Positions 22,407 to 36,335 of a DNA stretch of 64,000 nucleotides are shown one piece after another. Position 1 is the first letter of the stretch; each line of letters begins with the position of its first letter. The translations under genes were made by a program, and so were the position numbers. The stretch is taken from NCBI GenBank assembly GCA_019321725.1, contig CM033121.1, positions 5,208,001 through 5,272,000 on the forward strand, in the 5' to 3' direction. A model generated the notes under the pieces. It was not told the origin of the DNA and did no database searches. It was given only the letters and a program-made list of their open reading frames with translations. Origin of the DNA: Paulownia fortunei (lineage: Eukaryota > Streptophyta > Magnoliopsida > Lamiales > Paulowniaceae).

Positions 22407-24329
22407 CTATCCCAATTGGGCTAAAAATGGCCTTTGAGCAAGCATACCAGAGTGTGACTGGTGAAACACACTTAGATGGTAGATTGCCTGGGGTATCAAT
22501 TCTCTCAGTTCAGGATGTTGAGCAATAAGTGCACGGTCTACCCCCTCAAACGCATTCAGCACTCCTGCACGTTCCAAATCCTCGCTCTTTCCAGCATGAA
22601 TTGCAAGGTAACAGATGAGAATCAATCCATGCAACTGTGCCCTTTCGTTTCCCCTCAACAGTCTCATAAGAGGTGGAACACCTCTAAACTCAATAATAGC
22701 CTTCGAATGTTCCACGCAAAGAAAATTCTCAGGACAAGCAAACTTTCCAAGTGAAATAGCAGCTTCTGTTGCAACATCCTGATTCCTGTGACTAAGCTGT
22801 TCGACTAAGGGACCAATAATCCTAGTCTCCCTGGCAGGAAATGCTCTAGCCAAGGAACCTATTGCGCTTATAGCTGCTATGCGCAGGCTTGGGTTATCAG
22901 AATCTTTAATCACGCTAAGCAGCTGATCCACAACCGCCTTAGCAGCTGGAGAATTCGTCTTGAAAGTCGCCCTTCTGAGGTCAGCATTAGATTCAGCTGC
23001 AGCAGTTATCTCCATTATCGTCATCAAGCAGTTAGACTGCAATTCCCCTTCTTCTGTTTCAACAAGCTTAGCTAAACAAAGCAACCCCTTAGTCTCTGTG
23101 ATTCTCCTACTATTCGGCACACTCCCTTTGGCCAACATCCACAATGCTTCAGCACAACTAATTTTCAGCCTGAGTTTCACCTCTGGCTTCTCATTCTCCC
23201 TCTCCTTCCTGTGACTCCCTCCCTTACTAGTACTTCCCTCTGAGTAATGCATAGACAAAGATGACCCAAATCCCGGCTTATACAAAATCTTGTTTTCCAT
23301 CCCCTTATTAATCTGAACAATGGAATGGATACTTTGTTTCCCAAAATTGAGCTTAGAATCATCCATCAATAAATCAATCGACAACAACGTCACAAGTGGC
23401 CTAATCACATTCTCCCTCGCGAAATCCTCTTGTGTGAGAGAGCAATGCTCTGCCATTTTAGCCACCAGATTTGCGACCCTGATTTGAACCTTCATTGGCG
23501 AATCACCTAAAACCTGTACAATAATCGGAACCCCTAACTCATCAATGATGGCTCGCACTCTTTCAACATCATTAGCTAAATTATAAAGTGCGGAAGCAGC
23601 CGCAATTTGCCCCTCTAACGAGGAACTATATTTTAACAACTTTAACAAAGGCAAAACACCACCTTCTTCAACAATAATTTGCTTGTTCCTATCATTATCT
23701 TTAGCTAACGAAGCTAACTCATTGGCAGCCTCGATTTTATCTTGCAATTGACCCATATGCAATGAAGCAATAAATGACCAAACCCAAGAAATTATAGGAT
23801 CATTACTAGCAATGGGGGGCAAACTGAGGACAATACCTCCGCCGGCGCCACCTGCTTCGAAGATGCTTAAAACCCATTTCATATCTGCCATGGAGGAGTC
23901 AAGGAAGTTGAGCAGCTTTCTGAAATCCGCAGCGGAGACTATGGTGACGACACGGCGGAGGATGCTGCGCCGCCGGCATTTCTTGACGAGGGTTAAAGAT
24001 TTTTCAAGATTCTTGGAAACCTCGGCTGCGATGCGGCGAAGAGGGCGGCCATAGAAGGTGGCGCCGGGGGCAGTCGACGTGGCGAGGCGAACGGCGGAAC
24101 GGAGCATTTGGCAGAGGCGTTCGACTTGCTTGCCAACCTCGGAGCACTCGAATTTAAAGATTCTTGCTTCCTTAACTGCTTCATTAATTTGGTCGGATAA
24201 CAGGATCGGAAAAGATAAAACCTCTTCGATTCGCTTTTCTTGTTGCTCGATTGTTGTCTGCTTTTGGGGTTGTAGCTTTTGAGGGATTGCTGGTGTTGTT
24301 GTTGCAGTTGATGTGGGTTTTGCCGCCAT
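22407..24329 (-). CDS. Armadillo-repeat protein, ARO (armadillo repeat only) type
   Basis: Intronless, 640 residues. The start is the ATG at 24327-24329 (MAAKPTSTATT..); the four codons before it would need a TTG start. After a low-complexity T/P/Q-rich N-terminus (residues 1-30), a helical domain runs from about 31 to 155 (EEVLSFPILLSDQINEAV .. KKCRRRSILRRVVTI), as in plant ARO proteins. Armadillo repeats follow from about residue 190, e.g. AANELASLAKDNDRNKQIIVE with GGVLPLLKLLK, AASALYNLANDVERVRAII, and later AISAIGSLARAFPARETRI and AAISLGKFACPENFLCVEHS. ARO proteins lack catalytic motifs and serve as protein-binding scaffolds; Arabidopsis ARO1 acts in polarised growth of pollen tubes. Closeness to ARO4 rather than ARO1-3 is a guess. 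No frame damage is visible. Confidence 0.9.
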   Translation of the reverse strand: MAAKPTSTATTTPAIPQKLQPQKQTTIEQQEKRIEEVLSFPILLSDQINEAVKEARIFKFECSEVGKQVERLCQMLRSAVRLATSTAPGATFYGRPLRRIAAEVSKNLEKSLTLVKKCRRRSILRRVVTIVSAADFRKLLNFLDSSMADMKWVLSIFEAGGAGGGIVLSLPPIASNDPIISWVWSFIASLHMGQLQDKIEAANELASLAKDNDRNKQIIVEEGGVLPLLKLLKYSSSLEGQIAAASALYNLANDVERVRAIIDELGVPIIVQVLGDSPMKVQIRVANLVAKMAEHCSLTQEDFARENVIRPLVTLLSIDLLMDDSKLNFGKQSIHSIVQINKGMENKILYKPGFGSSLSMHYSEGSTSKGGSHRKERENEKPEVKLRLKISCAEALWMLAKGSVPNSRRITETKGLLCLAKLVETEEGELQSNCLMTIMEITAAAESNADLRRATFKTNSPAAKAVVDQLLSVIKDSDNPSLRIAAISAIGSLARAFPARETRIIGPLVEQLSHRNQDVATEAAISLGKFACPENFLCVEHSKAIIEFRGVPPLMRLLRGNERAQLHGLILICYLAIHAGKSEDLERAGVLNAFEGVDRALIAQHPELRELIPQAIYHLSVFHQSHSGMLAQRPFLAQLG

Positions 24330-24560
24330 TGTTAGAATCAAGAAACTGTGAAAAGATTTTCAAACAAGTTTTCTGCGGTTTGGACAAGTCATAGGAGGAG
24401 TTCAAAAAGTGAAATTTTCTTCTTTCTCTGTGTGCGCGCGCACTGAGGTGTTTTTTGATTGGTCTGAGAATGTGGGGTGAAAGGTTGGGGAAAGGAAAGT
24501 ACTTCTGATAGCATTCTTCTTATGGCATATATGTGCATGGTACAGTTGTACACAGTTGAA
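24330..24560 (-). promoter_or_regulatory. 5' UTR and promoter region of the ARM-repeat gene
   Basis: Sequence upstream of the ATG at 24329 is less AT-rich than the flanking desert to about 24560. It contains a short TGTGTGCGCGCGCAC palindrome-like stretch at about 24430-24444. No clear TATA box is visible. Limits are approximate. Confidence 0.35.
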
Positions 24561-27150
24561 TGATTTTATAGATGTTTTTTGTGAATATATATTTGATATA
24601 TATTTATTATATAAATATTTTATTTTTTATAAAATAGAATACTTAATTTTTATTTATATACTAAATGTACCAATACAATACATGGATGTTACCGAGTTGA
24701 ATTTGGTCTGATATCCGACTTGTAATTTTCTTCTTTTTTATTTTTCCTTCCTAAAATGTGTTATGGGGTTCATTTTCTGATATCACTATGAGGTCAATTC
24801 TAGAACATTTTCTTTATTTTTTTGGTGAAAGAGATAAATTTGTCTAATTCTTGGTCATGTTACATATTTTTATATACATGAATGGATGAACTACAAAAAT
24901 CAATAATCAATACCTTTTTTGTTTACTACAATAAAAATGCAAGATTAATTATAAAAATTACTCTGAAATTTGGTTTATTTACAAAAATTATCCAACTAAA
25001 TTTATAAATTATAAATATTTATTTGATATTTGTCTCTTTTTGCAAATTGTACATGTATACCGTTAAAATATGATCTTTTCAATTGAAATTATAAAATAGA
25101 GATAAATTTCAAGAGGTAGTAATAATACATCAAAATAGTAATAATTTATGAACTTAGAAGGGAAGTTATATAAATAGGTTAAATTTTAGGGATTACTTTT
25201 CTAATTAATCCAAAAAAGTAAAATTACGAATTTAATTGTGTTAAAAAAGTCACTATTGGCTTGCTAACAAGAAACGGTTTTTGAGAAAAAATATAAAATA
25301 AAAATAAATAGTAGAATAAGCAAGAAAGCAAATTGAATGAAGAAAATGTTTGGTGGATTCAGATAAGTGTTACATAAGACGTGGTTGACGTGCATTTGAG
25401 TCTAATAATTGGACGCCTACTGAAAGGTTTAAAAGTGTCTTAAGCGTACAACAGGTTTTTATATGATTTTCTTTATAGATAGATTAATTTGGATCAATGT
25501 ATTAGCTGTTGATTGACGCCAAATTAAAGATGATTGCTTATATATTGTTAGAGTTTATTATTTTTTTTTTTAACATTATAAAGAGTTCATTAATCTGTTC
25601 AAGAATAGTTGACTACAATTCCTATCACGAGAAACAAAATAATAATAATAATAAAAAAAAGGAAAAAATATAAAAATAAAATAAAATAAAATGATTCAAC
25701 CTACTTGTTCCCATATCCTCTAATCTTCAAGTATAGTATTTGTTTTTATCAGTTTAATGTCTAATACCTGGTCCAATGGCAACAAAAGAAAAAAAAAAGG
25801 AAAAGAAAAAGAAAAAGAACACTCTAAGCTCTTGCTTTGCTAGAAATTTTTACAATTTAAAAAATTAAGAAATATTGCAATATTAAGTGACATATTCCAA
25901 ATAGACTTTTAGATATGAAAGTTCATTTGTTAAAAAATTATGTGTTTGGTAATTATTTTTAAATGAATTTTTAAAATAAGTCACTTCTTCGACTTTTGGA
26001 GAAGTGCAAAATTGTAATTTTTGAATTTTTTTTTTACACTTTCTACTAAACGAGCGTTAAAGTATATTTTTACCAAACAGGTAACAATAATTATAAGTAC
26101 TTTTTAAAAAAATCTATATTAAAAAGTTCATTTTATAAATGAACTTTCATTTTTAAAGTGCTCTCAAACATACACATGTACTTAGTATACTTAATTTAAA
26201 TTTAAATAAGAATCACAAAAAGTTTTGCTTTGTGAATTGTTTCATTCACTAGTTACATTAACAAAAGAATTATAAATCAATTTGAATAAATTTTTCCTTA
26301 TAGATAATACTTAGATTATGAAAAATACCACGTGTACCACTTTTAATAAATATTGTAAATGATTATTTTTAATAATTTAAAGTCGCTCAAATAATCTTAT
26401 TCGTAATCACAACTTAACCTCGCAAAAGTTCAATTTTTGGATTTGCCCCTAGTACGATTCTTTTGAGACAATTAACTTGTTTACAAAAATAAGAGGATAC
26501 ACAAAAAATTTGTGGTGATTTAAAAACAATTTTTATGGCCTATTTGATTTGAAAGATGCATCAAGCCAATGGGCAACAATTGGTGTTGGTGAAATGATAT
26601 ATAAACAGACATAAAATGCCAGATTTCAATGGGCCACGACCACAAATCCCATCAAATAAACGTACCTCTTTTTTGTACTAAGAACATGCGAAGTCCCTTT
26701 TCTGTAGTCCCCATTCAAGATGACATTTTGTAGGTATTCAAGAAAAGCATAGAAATTGATTCCTCCACTTATTGTGAAAGTTCTAGAAAGAATGAAGTGG
26801 GTTGTGCATAATATATGATGATGACCTTTGTTTGTCGATGAGGTTGGCTATTAAATAATCCCCTGAAAATTAGCCATGAATCAAGAGAAACTGACAAACA
26901 AGACATTAAGTATATATAGATAATTGATTAGCAGCAAAAATACACCAACAACACACATTTGGGACAACTTAGATTATTGTAACCAATGTATATATATTAA
27001 GTATAACATGGACTTTTTCAATGTTCTCTATTTTCATAAAATAGATTATTTGATCGGAATTTATGTATTCAGTGCATCATAAATTGATTGTAGAATGGAT
27101 TTGAATTAATATTATTCCAAACATGATTGTGTAGGTTGGGTAATGGATGA
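24560..27150. other. AT-rich intergenic sequence, nothing recognised
   Basis: No reading frame with family resemblance. It holds microsatellite-like (AAT)n and (AAAAT)n tracts at about 25636-25690 and A/G-rich tracts at about 25788-25820. Confidence 0.5.
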
Positions 27151-27153
27151 GTA

Positions 27154-27560
27154 CTAGGGATGACAAGTGAGCAGATTCAGGACGAGTTTGTCAAAACTCG
27201 AAACCCATCCCATCAAGATTTTAAAGGACTCGAGACCATCTCCACCTTAGACCCGCTGGGTTCGAGTTAGATTCGCTTTATAATTTTAAAAATATTAAAA
27301 ATTACATAAATATATATATTTAGAGTAGTATTTAATTGGGAAAGTTCATGCTAAATACTATTGGACCTGTAAAAGGGTAGCCCAAAGTCTTTAGGTAACC
27401 TGCATCAGGTAACAGGCCCGTTACTTAAAAAATGTGATCCGTTTTTCAAGATTTTAATCTAAATATGGGCTTTGGACCCTGAAAATATGGCCTGAGCTAC
27501 TTCGTATCACACTATCAGCTTCGAGTGATTTAGGTTGCCAATAGACCATATTTTATCGAC
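27154..27560. repeat. Possible MITE-like element starting CTAGGGATGACAA
   Basis: The start 'ctagggatgacaagtgagcagattcaggacgagtttg' matches a common plant hAT-like MITE pattern (GATGACAA.., then GGGTTTG/AAACCC words). Related starts or ends occur at about 31878-32175, 36030-36335, 43500-43830 and 52485-52925. The right boundary is not clear. Confidence 0.4.
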
Positions 27561-29690
27561 ATTGCGATTCAACAATGGATGTTAGTTACTCATTTTGAAG
27601 CGTACATTAATCACATGAAAAGTATAAATTCAATTGTCATATTTTGGTTCGAACAAATACTGGTCTGCAATAGAAAACATATGCTCTATAAAATCTGAGA
27701 AACAAAACAAAAAAGAGCCTATAGAGCCGATAAAACATATATCCATACAAAAGTCGGTATGCAAAAATACATCAAACACATTAAATAATTTGTGACAAAA
27801 ATTGATCAGGCCTGGTCCATGAACTATATATAAAAGTAAGACACACATGAAACTATCCAAGACCATGGATCCTAACAACATTATGCATGTCTCCATATGT
27901 GTTATTTTCCAGTATAATCATGATACCAAAATTAAGTGCCAGGCCAAGATATCAAACAGAAAAATAATAGCAAATTCCTGGTCAAGGGTCCTGGGTTTAA
28001 TTTGAAAACCCGGAGTCCATAAAAGGACCAAACCCGAAGCTTACAGGTCGGGTGTACTTCTGCTTTCTGCACATATTTTGGCCCAATTTGACGTTTGCGG
28101 TTTTAAATTCGCAGTATCCAAGTCTCGCCATTGATAAACCACTCTGCGGTTTGCTAGGGCTAATTTAGTTCTGCAGTTTTGTTTTTAGTTTTAATATCCT
28201 AAATTTGATAATCAACTATTTTAAACTATAATTTGAGTGAAATTTGTGACCTCTATGCTCAAAGAACTCATTTGAGTGGAGATTATATGAATCTATCCCC
28301 CCATCCCCAACAAAAAAAAAAACACAATATTTTCAATTAAAAATAATAGTCTTATTAATAGTTACTAGTGGCCATCAAATTTCATTATTAATTAAATTAT
28401 ATTTTTTTTCAGATTTAATTAATCTTATCCTATACTTAATGTTGTTTTCAGATGTTTGAATCCCCCCCCCCCCCCCCCCCTCTCAAATCTCTATTTTAAC
28501 CAAATTACAACATTTCGTAAATGAATTTCATTTTCTAAAAATGATTAACTTCACATCCACAAATTGCAAAATCAGAATTATATTCAATCATATAAGTCCT
28601 AATCAGAAGCTATTATTCAATTTAATCGAGTAAAATATAAGTTAAAATTTCTCATTATCATAAAGTCCTGTTTTATAGTCGCATATTTTCCATCACCTAC
28701 TATTCACTTATTGGTTAATATAATACATATGTTATATATATATATATATAATGCATGATAGCAATTACATACTCCATAAAACCAAATATACTAATCAAAC
28801 CTTTATTCAATACGCATTTCCACCACTTATACAAATCCCACACATCAATTTCAAATTCTAAAGACAAAATTCAATTAATAAAAAGGGGCCACAGACTCAA
28901 TAATAAGATAGAAAACATCAAAAAATTTGGAGATAAGCCAAAGTAATCAGGTTTGAAGTCAAAGAAATTTATGGCAAAAAGTAAAAGATCATCTTTTCAA
29001 AAAGTTGTTTGTGTTCGAAATTGATTTTAATCAAATTTTGATTAATTATTTAAATGAATTTATTTAATGATTATGATTTTTTTTTATTTACCGTAATCCA
29101 CTCCATAATAGATAATTATAATATATTTGATCAAAAATCAATTTCGGGTGTTTGATAAATCAAAATTAAAAGTGGGCTATTTAAAATAGTATAAGTCGTT
29201 GAATTGAACATTTGTATAAGATAAAAAGTCATTCATCTACTTTGGAAATTAAAATTTTTTTAGACCACTTTATATTTCAAGTCTTACATTTTGATTTGGA
29301 GTACCAATAGCCTTTTAAAGTGAGAAAAATGACATATACCTACTAGGTTTGGGCCAAAGTCTATGCACACGCGTGGATATCAAACATAAATTGTACTCTA
29401 ATTCTATGAAACGGAAGGGAAAGAAAGGACATATATCTACTAGGTTTGGACCAAGAATATCAAGCATAAATTGTACTCTAACTCTATGAAAAGAGACAGC
29501 TTCCAAACATCCTATTGACAATAATTTTTTAATATTTATAAACATACTTTTTCTATTTATTGATTTCATTTATTCTCAGTTCATACATTTTTCTTCTAAC
29601 TTTCTAGTATTTTAAGAGAGTTAAAGATTTTTTTTTTAGATTCGTTGTTCTTGAAATTTATAATGTTATTATTTCAAAAAATAATCATTG
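27560..29690. other. Intergenic sequence with simple repeats
   Basis: No gene supported. Notable are a 19-base C run (28462-28480), an AACCGC/GCGGTT-rich patch at about 28085-28185, and a local tandem duplication of about 97 bases (about 29331-29427 and 29428-29500, sharing 'ctactaggtttgg' and 'cataaattgtactcta'). Confidence 0.5.
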
Positions 29691-30134
29691 TATTTTTAAA
29701 ATTTTATAAATACCAGTCAGTGGTAATTTCGTTTTAAGGGGAAGTAGTACAATTCTTGCTTTGACCATCCTTTTATAGTTGTTATTCTACTCAAAAATTT
29801 CTAATCATCTAGATTACACCTATATTTTCCAATAATTTCCTAGTATGGTAATCTCCAATTAAACCCATATAATAATATTAATCAATATGTTGGATAATTT
29901 ACATACAGATCACTTCAATTTTTTTGACTCAGTGAAGGTACTCTCGAAGGCCTTCCCATCATTTGGACCATGAAATTTGAGGTTTAAATGGCCTTTCAAC
30001 AATTAAAATTTAAAACAAAAAAAGCAAAAAATGATGTGACCACATTGCAAGAAAAAAAGATTAATTGTTATGCATAATGAGTGATAATTATAAAGATTAT
30101 TACAAATGATATGTATTAAATAATAATAACTTAA

Positions 30135-30235
30135 TTATGGGACTTATCTAAAGAGGGGAAGTTGAGACATCAAAATTATATAGTGTTAGTGTTAGTGTTA
30201 GGTTCGAATCCCACCAAAATATAAGTTTTTGTCTA
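30135..30235 (+). repeat. tRNA-derived SINE-like fragment (copy 1)
   Basis: It contains GGTTCGAATCCCACC (about 30201-30215), a perfect Pol III box B or T-arm match, with a degraded box A region about 50 bases upstream. The equivalent in copy 2 keeps box A. Not a functional tRNA. Confidence 0.45.
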
Positions 30236-31262
30236 CTTTTATAATAGTGGTTAGTTGATTATTTATTGTTATTAATTACTTAAATGTTGATTGCTGGTTG
30301 TTATATTTATTGATGATTGACATTCATTGATTGTTATATTTGTTGATGATTGATATTATTTATCATTTGTGGATCATAAATAAAAGTATCAAATAATACA
30401 ATTATTTGAAAATGAAAGCAGCTAATTTTTTTGGTCTGAGTACAAAATCATTTGCATTTAATTTATTGAGCTACAAAGTCATTATAAAAGACAAATTTCT
30501 ATCATTTAAGCTTTAATTACGAAGGATGGATGTTGGAATTTAATATTGTTGGAAATTCAATTATAAAAGAATAGATTTAATAAAAATGATTTTAAGAGGA
30601 TTGATTTACACAATTATTGTTAGTACCAATTATTGAATGTGAATTTGGAAAACGCAAAACTTGTAACTATAATTTAAACTGTCACACGACTTTATAAATC
30701 AAAATGTAGTCCCAAAAAATTCAAACCAGTAAGCCACTAGTGAATTATATGACTGCCAACCTAACAAAAAAGCTGTTTGTTTTATTCTCAAATAGATTTT
30801 TTTTTATATTTAATTTGAAAATTCTTTTATTTTATCAGAAATATTCCTCACTTAAGTTTTAAAATTTCTGGTCAAATTGGAAATGAAAATAATACACTGA
30901 ATAATGTTTTGGGCCTACTAACAGTTTATGTCTTTTCATACAAAAGAAAAATTATAAAATAAATATATTTTTTATTTTTATCAATATTAAAATATAATTA
31001 ATCTAAATATTTTTTTATTTTTAATTGAAAACATAAGAATGAGACTAAAAATATGAAAATATAATTAATTTAAATATTTTTTATTATTAAATAAAATCTA
31101 ATAAAAATATTGAAAATATGAAAATAAAACTAAAAATAACACCAAATAATGTCCAACAATCCTGCAGCAACATCACTTGGGCAATATTTTCTATCCATTG
31201 GGTCCACTATTATTAATTAAAAATGGACCATACTCCTAGATATTTTGCTCCTTTTCCCAGGT

Positions 31263-31625
31263 AAGAGCCTGTTTGATTTTATTTTCATTCTTATTTTTAT
31301 ATTTTTAATATTTTAGGATTGAAAATATATTTATTTAATATTACAAATATGATTAAATTAGTTATATTTATATGTTGACCATCTAAATTTAAATATAAAA
31401 ATATATTTATTTTATAATTTTTTATATGAAAAACATAAAATATTGGTAGGTCTAAAATTGTATTTTGGTACATGTATTTTTATTTTTAAATTTGATAAAA
31501 AAAATTAAAAAATAAAAATAGAATATTTCTAATAAGAATAGATAAAATAAATATAATTTCTAAATTTTTAAATAATAAAAAATAAATATTCTTTTAAAAT
31601 AAATACAAATACCCCCTCCAAACTA
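31263..31625. repeat. MITE-like element in duplication copy 1
   Basis: It starts 'gcctgtttgattttattttcat' and ends with a region whose reverse complement is similar (GT-rich, then TATTTAT). The copy-2 equivalent at about 40180-40575 ends 'aaaataaaaacaaacaccttg', whose reverse complement matches the start. AT-rich, non-coding. Confidence 0.4.
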
Positions 31626-31877
31626 ACATATGGCTCAACCATATATTGACATTGGACCATCAATTCCATATTTATATTGTATGCACTTTTGCATTGGCTC
31701 CTCCTTGCAAAGATAATTCATACTGATTCCAATTAATTAGTCGGTGAGATCTCTGTGCCATGTGTTGTTTTTGATTAATTTAAATTTACATCTTACACTT
31801 GGACTAGGGTTAATGAGTGACAAGTGTAATAAGGTCTGTGTGCCGTGATCAAATTTGAATCGGGTTAATCTTATTTT

Positions 31878-32175
31878 GAGATGACAATAGAGCGAATTCA
31901 TACTTGAATCCATCTTATTTGAAATGAATTTTATAATTATAAACTTGTTTGGTCAGATCTTGATTTTTTATTTTTAAACCCGATTTTATAACTTATTTAT
32001 TTATTTATTTTTTATTTTAATATATATATATATATTTATGTAATATTATATTTAAATATATACATATTTAAAAAATTGATGGTGCTATTTTTAAAAATTA
32101 TATTTTTTTTATTTTTAAATTTATAAATTGGATTTAATAAGTTTAACAAAATTGAGCAAGTTTTAGGTCCTTAAA
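31878..32175. repeat. MITE-like element (GATGACAATAGAGCG type)
   Basis: It begins 'gagatgacaatagagcgaattc' and ends near 'tttttgacaaaactaatc'. It resembles the elements at 36030-36335 and 52485-52925. It is present in duplication copy 1; I do not see it at the equivalent site of copy 2, where copy 2 goes from 'caaagataat' type sequence straight to the 'cttaataaacata' region. Confidence 0.4.
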
Positions 32176-35100
32176 ATTTTTGACAAAACTAATCACAAAG
32201 TTTGACAAATACTCTCCATATCCACACATTATCATCCATAATTATATTTATTAGGCTTTCAATTTGGATTCATTTAAATTCCTGCAATAATTATTTTGGT
32301 AAGTTTTTATGGGTATTTAATATCTCACATCATACGCCTTTTTTGGTCACGTCTCAGTCTGTACACGCGGTCGGGATTCCGGATAACAACTCTCAAAGTA
32401 TGAGACCACTCTTTTTCTTTCTTTCTTTTTTTTTTTTTTTGCCCTTTTTTGGGTAATCGTCCATAGTTTTTAAGCTCAGAAGATAAATTTTATTGAGGTT
32501 GAGTTTGAGCTTCCGAATCATATTTGAACAATATGCATGTGAGTTGAGTTCAAATTTAATAAATATACTTTAAGTGATAAAGTTAAGATTCTTAAAATTT
32601 AAAATTTAGAGTTCGAATGTGGGGTATTTGTGTAATTATTGATAATTAATATTTATAAATTATTAATTAATAGATGATAATTTATTATTAATTGACGTAT
32701 GATATACTGATATATTTCATCCTATCACTAAAAAAAGGTTGGAAGTGAGACAAGCTTAATTTGTTTGATGCATAGCTAATTAGACTGACTAGTTTCTTTC
32801 ACATTTATTTTGTTATAATTTTGTCTTTTTAATTAATGACATTTTGATATTTTTATTATTTATGTGAGCTAATTCAAGATATGACCAAAACTCATGAAAA
32901 AAGTGAGATGAGTTTGAATTATAAATCTTTTTGAATATGTTTAATTTGGCAATAGAGTCAAGATCAATATGAGATTGAGCCATTCTAAACTCGACTCGTG
33001 AAACTCGATTGAAAGTCCTATTAAGAAACGAAATGGCTATAAAAAAATTTAATTGAGATGCTTCTGTTGGCGAATTTAAGTAAAATAGGAAATAAAAATG
33101 TAAAGATAATATATAGCTTGCAGTCATTTTTTAATGTGATATTTTTTCCTACTATTAATTTATTGCCAAATTATATGGGCAAATAGCTTATAGATATAAC
33201 AAAACCACCGAAGGCCTAAAACATTAATTTAGAGGACCTCATTTTCACAAACTTCTCAAAAAATAGAATTTAGAAAATAATGTTTGGAGAAACTTCGGAA
33301 TAAGCTAGAACAATATTGTGGCGTCAATTTTGGTATTTATATAGAGATTGAAACAATTTTGTGTAACCAACGTGTCACGTTGTTCATAGATATATACAAA
33401 TTTTGGATTAAAAAGCACATTCGAACAATTGCAACTATTTATAAATAGTTACAACTCTTAATAAACACCATTTCCAAAAGACATGACTATTAAGTTATGA
33501 ATTATGATCACTAGCTGAAAAATTGTTATTTAATTAATTTATAATTTCTCATTTCATAATCAAACTCCAAAAATTGTATCAATAATATGCACATGTGTAA
33601 ATGAATAAGTGGTGGGTGAGACGACATGACACTACCCCATCTTATTAATTGGAAAAATCCCATGAAGCAGATTATGTTTACTAGATTTTTAGTTCGAGTG
33701 AACGTCTTTAGTTTGATTTTTCTAAATTTTTGCTCTCTTATTATTGATTATGTTGGCAGTTCAGAAGCTCGAAACTAAAGACTGAATTTTCATGAATATA
33801 TTGATTGCCCTTGTAAACGATACTCAATGAATGACAAAAAAGGTATAGTTTGTCAAAATTGAAAGGGCTCATCTGTTTTTCTTTCCCCCGAAAATTGTCA
33901 TTTTCAATATTTTAAATAGAGTTTTATTGATTTTTGAGAGAAACTAAATATATATTTGGACAATTATTTTAATATAAGAAATTTATAGGGTTGAAAATAA
34001 ATTTATGTTTGATTTATTATTTTCAAATGAATCATTTTCAAAATATATACATATAATATCAAGTGATTTTAGTAGTGGTGGGGTTCACAATGAATATTTT
34101 ATGTGAATTAAATATTTTAGTAGAATAAATTTAGTATAGTGAGTTTCATATTAATAATGCAGTGGGTAATAAAAATATATTAACGAGAGTTAATAAGTAA
34201 TTGTAAATACCAAATTAATCATGTAAATGGTCAAAATAAAATATATTAACGAGAGTTAGTATATATTTGTAAATCTCATGTTAATGATGTAAATGATAAT
34301 AAAATAATAATAATAAATTAGTAAATACCTATTGTATAGGGTTTGGAGGGACATGGGTTGAATGATGAGAAAAATTGATTGACATTTGTAGGAGTAGGTT
34401 GAAAATGAGGGGAATAGAGTTGGAAAGAATTTTAAGTGGAAAAATGAAAATATGAAATAAATTATTTTCAATAAAATTGAATAAAATAAATATAATTTAT
34501 ATTTTTAAAATATATTTTTAAAAGAAAATAGACAAGACCCAAACTTCTATGTTATGATTGAATCTTGGACTTTATTGAGAAAAGGGCAAAAAAAAAAAAA
34601 AAAAAAGAAGGATGATGAACAAAAGATAAAGTAAAAAAAAATTATCATTTGAGGTGAGAAACACATTTTTCGTATTCTAAGGAATAGAAGTTGAGGGAGG
34701 TGAATGCAAATTACCTTCTAAACCCTAACCATCATAAACTTATAATGAGAAGAAGAATTAATAATTAAACAAACTATGGCATGAATGCGAACAATCACCT
34801 ACTCAGGGGACTGGCGCCGCCCACACATCATGCACAGCCTCGGCACTGTTCAACTATGGTAGTATGATTTATACAGGGGAAAATAGCATTTTCATCCCCT
34901 CATTTTTGGCTTTTTCTTGTTTTATCCCTGAAAATAAAGAAAAAGGTTACTTAGCCCCCTGCTGAAAAATATCAAAGAAAAACAAGAGGAAATGGAAAGG
35001 GAAGCAAGGCAAGAAGAAAAGGTAAGAGTTAAAAGAAATAAAAAGATGCAATGAAAAAGGGGTGGGTGGGGTGGGTGGGTGGGTTGTAATAAGAAGAAAA

Positions 35101-36029
35101 ATAGGAGAACTTTCTTTGAGGATGACTGTAATATTATTTACATTTACTTCTCATAAAAAAAGCAACTATTATTATTGGTATCTATTTCTCCATTTCCCAT
35201 ATATAAATTGTTCAATAAAATATATTGGAGTTTGCCCTTTTTTATCTCCTGTATTTTTCGTTATCAAATGTATAATAAAGTACGTTTTTTTTTTTTCCAT
35301 CGCAGTATGTTTATGCTGATCTTTTAAACGAACTCTATTAAGAAAACCCTAATGGTACATGTGCACATAATAAACTTCAATTAAAGAGAAATAAATGGAT
35401 AATTTCTGCACCTTGTGGATCATAAACTGAAGAATATTAGACATAAAAAAGAGTACATACGAGTAGCACCGACAGTGCACCTGAATTACCATAAAGATAG
35501 TTCAAACTAAGGACACAACAATTACAGTTAAAATATCAAGCTACAAAGTCATTATCAAAGAGAATTTGCTAATACATGAGCTTTGATTAATTACGAGGGA
35601 TCCAATTTGGATTTGGAGTAGGAAATTTGATTCAACAAGAACCTTTTAGTAAATTTGATTTAGAAGAATTTATTCCATTGAATTACGATTCTTCATTTTT
35701 TTGCACCTTTTATAAAATTTGGACGGTTGCATTTGAACAATTCAAAAATAATTATAAAATTCTATTAAACTTTTTAATAAAATTGCAATGGAGATTAAAT
35801 AATTTGATTTTAGGATTACTAATCATTAGGATAATCGACCTAAAAAAAGCTATTAAATGTCACTTACCCACAAAGTTACCAAAACAATCACATTGGAAAT
35901 ATTTTATAATGAGTTCTTTGCTAGAAGTTTACTAAAGTGGTGAAGTGACATGATGGGGAATATATCGTTGCGCCCTTATCGAAAGGAAGAAGCATTCCTA
36001 CCTAAAGAAATTGGAATCTTAATAAAACG

Positions 36030-36335
36030 AGTTCAAACATAAATTCATCTTGAACCCACTTTATATAAAATAAATTTTTAAAATTATAAATAGTTTTGGA
36101 GTGAATTTGATTTGTTATTTTCAAATCTACTTTATTTATTTATTTTTATTATATATATTTATATAATATTATTATTTTTAAAATATAATATTAAAATTAT
36201 AAAATAAATTTAATGGGTTTAAGGTGTCTAGCGGATCTAATGTGGGAAGGTCCGGGTCCTTAAAAATCTTTGTTAAGAGTAAGTTGGACAAACTTTTCTC
36301 AAACCCGTCCTATTATCATTTTTATTAAATTATGA
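36030..36335. repeat. MITE-like element shared by duplication copies 1 and 2
   Basis: It ends 'tctcaaacccgtcctattatcattttt', the reverse complement of the usual GATGACAATAGGACGGGTTTG start of this family. The duplicate in copy 2 is at about 43500-43830. It was therefore inserted before the segmental duplication. Confidence 0.4.
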
